A stretch of DNA of 64,000 nucleotides from JAAEPI01 sp964352625. Lineage in GTDB: Bacteria; Bacteroidota; Bacteroidia; Cytophagales; Cyclobacteriaceae. The stretch is taken from NCBI GenBank assembly GCA_964352625.1, contig CAYGSD010000013.1, positions 32,467-96,466 on the forward strand, written 5' to 3'. This document shows, piece by piece, positions 61,107-64,000 of the stretch (within the stretch, counting starts at the first letter, position 1; every line of letters begins with the position of its first letter). The notes under the pieces are model-generated. The model was not told the origin of the DNA and did no database searches. It saw only the letters and a program-made list of their open reading frames with translations. The position numbers and the translations under genes are program-made.

Positions 61107-63983
61107 TCACGATAACGCCGTAGTTTCCATCTCATACTCCTCCAAAGGCAGACAGCTACATACCAGATTCCTGTCACCGTACGCATTGTCCACCCTGCTC
61201 ACTGAAGGCCAGAATTTATTCTCCTTCACATAAGGTGCAGGGAAGCCAGCTTTCTCGCGAGAGTAAGGATAGTTCCACTCGTCCGACACCAGAATTTTGT
61301 AAGAGTGTGGTGCATTCTTTAGCACACTGTTCTCAGCTTCACTCACCCCATCAGCGATTTCCTGAATTTCCGCTCGGATGGAGATCATCGCCTCACAGAA
61401 TCGGTCGAGTTCTTCTTTTACCTCGCTCTCAGTGGGCTCGATCATCATGGTGCCGGGCACAGGAAATGAGACCGTAGGAGCGTGGAATCCATAGTCTATC
61501 AGACGCTTCGCTATGTCCTCTACCTCGATACCCACTTTCTTGAAATGACGACAATCCACAATCAGTTCATGTGCATTTCTTCCTTTGTCATTAGCATACA
61601 AAACAGGATAATGCTCCTTCAATTTCGCCGCTATGTAATTCGCGTTGAGAATGGCCATTTTGGTAGCGTCGGTTAGTCCCTGAGCTCCCATCATTGCAAT
61701 GTAAGCGTGTGAAATCGGGAGAATACTCGCGCTTGAATACGGAGCAGCAGAAACTGCTGGATTGTTGTTGTGTTCCGAAATATGCCCCGGTAGATACGGA
61801 GACAAATGCTCAGCCACACCAATTGGCCCCATGCCGGGGCCTCCGCCTCCGTGGGGGATGCAGAAGGTTTTGTGCAAATTCAAATGACACACATCTGCTC
61901 CAATAATTCCCGGCGAGGTTAGTCCCACCTGAGCATTCATGTTCGCACCATCCATGTACACCTGACCTCCGTGCTTATGGATGATTTCGCATATTTCGAT
62001 AATGGCTTCCTCAAACACCCCATGAGTGGATGGATAGGTCACCATTAGAGCAGCCAAGTCCGTGGTGTGTGCTTCAGCTTTGGCTTTCAAATCATCCACA
62101 TCAATGTTTCCATTGTCATCACATTTGACCAAAACAACCTTCATTCCGCACATTACTGCGCTTGCAGGATTTGTACCGTGTGCCGAAGTTGGTATTAAAG
62201 CCACATTTCTATTGGGTTGCCCGGTCCCTTCCAAGTAGGATTTTATGACCATCAAACCGGCATACTCACCCTGAGCACCTGAGTTTGGTTGGAATGAAAC
62301 AGAATGAAATCCGGTGATATCTACTAGCCAATCGTGCAGTTCGTTTATAAGTATGCCATATCCTTCCGCCTGATCTTTTGGCGCGAATGGGTGGATGTTT
62401 CCAAACTCCGGCCAAGTGACAGGGATCATCTCGGTGGTTGCATTCAATTTCATCGTGCAAGAGCCTAAAGAAATCATGGAATGCACAAGAGAAAGGTCTT
62501 TGTTTTCCAACCTCTTCATGTACCTGAGAAGCTCGTGCTCCGAGTGAAACTGATTAAAAATTGGATGAGTCAGGTAGTCTGAAGTCCTAGTTAGAGCGGC
62601 AGGGTATTCCAACTCAAATTCCTCCTGTATCGTAGTTTCAAACGCATCGCCTAATCGGGCAAATATTTTAACCACCTCATTTGCATCATCCACCGTGTGA
62701 GATTCGTCGAATGAGATGGCTACCCCATTTTCCAAATACCTAAAATTGATTTCGCTCTCTTCACTCAAAGCTTTAAGCTGCACCATTTGTTCTGGTTCGA
62801 GACTAAGCCTGATGGTGTCGAAGAAAAGGACGTTCTGGTTCTCAAAACCAAAACCCGCAATCGTTCTGGCTGTTTCTTTCGTCAGGCCATGTGTTCTTTC
62901 CGCAATCTGTCGCAAACCTTTGGCGCCATGATAAACTGCATACATGGAGGCCATCACGGCTAGCAAAACCTGAGCAGTGCAAATGTTGGATGTGGCTCGC
63001 TCCCGCTTAATGTGCTGCTCACGTGTCTGGAGGGCCATTCTGTATGCATTATTTCCATGGGCATCCTTCGACGCGCCGATGATTCTTCCGGGGATCGCCC
63101 GCTTGTATTCGTCACGAGTGGCGAAAAACGCCGCATGAGGTCCCCCATAACCCATTGGCACCCCGAATCTTTGAGACGTACCAACAACCACATCCACTCC
63201 CCATTCTCCTGGAGGAGTCAGCAGTGTCAGTGCTAATAAATCCGATGCACATGCCACAAAAAGATTATTTTCTTTGGCCGCTTGAATGAACGGTTTCCAA
63301 TTTTTTATTGCCCCGGAATTATTTGGGTACTGAAAAAACACCCCAAAAATATCCGGTGAAGAAATGTCAGAAGTCTCAAGATCAACCAATTCTACTTCTA
63401 TGCCGAAAGGTAATGCCCGGGTTTTGATAACGTCAATGGTCTGCGGGAAAACCTCCGCATCCACAAGAAACTTGTTGGCACTTTTCTTATCTCCTTTTCG
63501 CTGACCATAAAGCATGGTCATGGCCTCAGCTGCAGCGGTGGCTTCATCGAGAAGCGAAGCGTTTGCTATTTCCATTCCTGTCAAATCAATAACCATAGTT
63601 TGGAAATTGATCAGTGCTTCTAGTCTGCCTTGAGCAATTTCAGCCTGATAAGGTGTGTAGGCCGTGTACCATCCCGGATTCTCAAGAATATTTCTCTGAA
63701 TTACAGTCGGGACCACACAGTTATAATAGCCCTGCCCAATGTAAGATTTGAAAACCTTATTCTTCCCTGCCACTTTCCTCAATCTGTTCAAATATTCGAA
63801 CTCGTTGAGTGCTTCAGGAAGATTCAGTTTTTTGTTTTTTCGGATCGCTTTTGGGATCGCCTGATCGATTAATTGGTCGACCGAAGCGACACCAATTTCC
63901 TTGACCATTTCTTCTATTTGCCCTGGCGATGGGCCATTGTGCCTAGAAGAAAATTTGACACGATCCTGGAGGTTTATGGACAT
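61107..63983 (-). CDS. gcvP: Glycine dehydrogenase (decarboxylating), P protein
   Basis: The 958-residue protein is the full single-chain P protein: an N-terminal half of GcvP-N type (YIGQGYYNCVVPTVIQRNILENPGWYT, in parts YNCVVP and NPGWYT), and a C-terminal half with the PLP lysine near residue 700 in NLHKTFCIPHGGGGPG and the Gly-rich loop after it. It decarboxylates glycine and passes the aminomethyl group to lipoyl-GcvH. No gcvT or gcvH lies in the window. Only 17 bases upstream are visible. Confidence 0.97.
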   Translation of the reverse strand: MSINLQDRVKFSSRHNGPSPGQIEEMVKEIGVASVDQLIDQAIPKAIRKNKKLNLPEALNEFEYLNRLRKVAGKNKVFKSYIGQGYYNCVVPTVIQRNILENPGWYTAYTPYQAEIAQGRLEALINFQTMVIDLTGMEIANASLLDEATAAAEAMTMLYGQRKGDKKSANKFLVDAEVFPQTIDVIKTRALPFGIEVELVDLETSDISSPDIFGVFFQYPNNSGAIKNWKPFIQAAKENNLFVACASDLLALTLLTPPGEWGVDVVVGTSQRFGVPMGYGGPHAAFFATRDEYKRAIPGRIIGASKDAHGNNAYRMALQTREQHIKRERATSNICTAQVLLAVMASMYAVYHGAKGLRQIAERTHGLTKETARTIAGFGFENQNVLFFDTIRLSLEPEQMVQLKALSEESEINFRYLENGVAISFDESHTVDDANEVVKIFARLGDAFETTIQEEFELEYPAALTRTSDYLTHPIFNQFHSEHELLRYMKRLENKDLSLVHSMISLGSCTMKLNATTEMIPVTWPEFGNIHPFAPKDQAEGYGILINELHDWLVDITGFHSVSFQPNSGAQGEYAGLMVIKSYLEGTGQPNRNVALIPTSAHGTNPASAVMCGMKVVLVKCDDNGNIDVDDLKAKAEAHTTDLAALMVTYPSTHGVFEEAIIEICEIIHKHGGQVYMDGANMNAQVGLTSPGIIGADVCHLNLHKTFCIPHGGGGPGMGPIGVAEHLSPYLPGHISEHNNNPAVSAAPYSSASILPISHAYIAMMGAQGLTDATKMAILNANYIAAKLKEHYPVLYANDKGRNAHELIVDCRHFKKVGIEVEDIAKRLIDYGFHAPTVSFPVPGTMMIEPTESEVKEELDRFCEAMISIRAEIQEIADGVSEAENSVLKNAPHSYKILVSDEWNYPYSREKAGFPAPYVKENKFWPSVSRVDNAYGDRNLVCSCLPLEEYEMETTALS

Positions 63984-64000
63984 GGGTATGTTGTTAAAAT

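Noticed and set aside
1..64000. Prophage, insertion sequence or rRNA/tRNA genes
   Set aside because: No transposase, integrase, phage structural gene, terminal inverted repeats, cloverleaf or rRNA sequence was found by eye. A tRNAscan and an IS search would settle small cases.

Overview
The window looks like chromosomal DNA of a Bacteroidota species, most likely a marine member of the Cytophagales. The evidence is a giant surface protein ending in a type IX secretion (T9SS) type A sorting domain, Bacteroidota-type -7 boxes (TAnnTTTG) before several genes, almost no Shine-Dalgarno sites, a DUF5723-type outer-membrane protein and moderate GC content. The order- and family-level placement is an inference. 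No rRNA, tRNA, CRISPR array, insertion sequence or prophage was seen. Coding density is very high and no gap between genes exceeds 150 bases.

Layout. (1) Bases 1-26876 are one plus-strand reading frame, open at the left edge, giving 8957 visible residues. It is a mosaic of 13 LamG modules, fibronectin/Ig-like modules, seven copies of a 'module A', eight Kre9/Knh1-like Ig modules, FG-GAP repeats, YWTD propeller repeats, GEVED and leucine-rich segments, and a C-terminal T9SS sorting domain. A strong hairpin terminator follows. (2) Bases 26902-32764, minus strand: rbfA, a LolC/E-type permease, a SNF2 helicase and an aspartyl protease with a PDZ domain. (3) 32817-36725: a multi-pass membrane protein (plus) converging on rpiB, tatC and glyA (minus). 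(4) 36791-42130: radA (plus) converging on an operon for a PLP deaminase-type enzyme, a lipoprotein and a DUF5723 barrel (minus). (5) 42159-44855, plus: an RluD-type pseudouridine synthase and two lipoproteins. (6) 44866-47699, minus: M20 amidohydrolase and cysS. (7) 47815-52244, plus: rimP-nusA-infB, preceded by a strong promoter and then an intrinsic terminator inside the leader. (8) 52317-55784, minus: an outer-membrane barrel, a GroES-like protein, RmuC and a degenerate CPBP-family membrane protein. (9) 55807-61057, plus: NRDE protein, Nramp-like transporter, a toxin-antitoxin pair, pxpA-pxpB-pxpC (5-oxoprolinase) and a small lipoprotein. (10) 61107-63983, minus: gcvP.

How the genes work together. 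Most are housekeeping: translation and ribosome maturation (rbfA, rimP, nusA, infB, cysS, the pseudouridine synthase), glycine/one-carbon metabolism (glyA, gcvP), export (tatC, the Lol-type permease) and DNA maintenance (radA, rmuC, SNF2 helicase). The accessory interest lies in five places: the giant secreted protein; the 5-oxoproline operon, where an Nramp homologue without its metal-binding motifs sits next to the hydrolase genes; the toxin-antitoxin pair embedded in that operon; the putative attenuator ahead of rimP-nusA-infB; and a repeated promoter-start arrangement (-7 box, 4-5 bases, start codon) that predicts leaderless mRNAs for several housekeeping genes.
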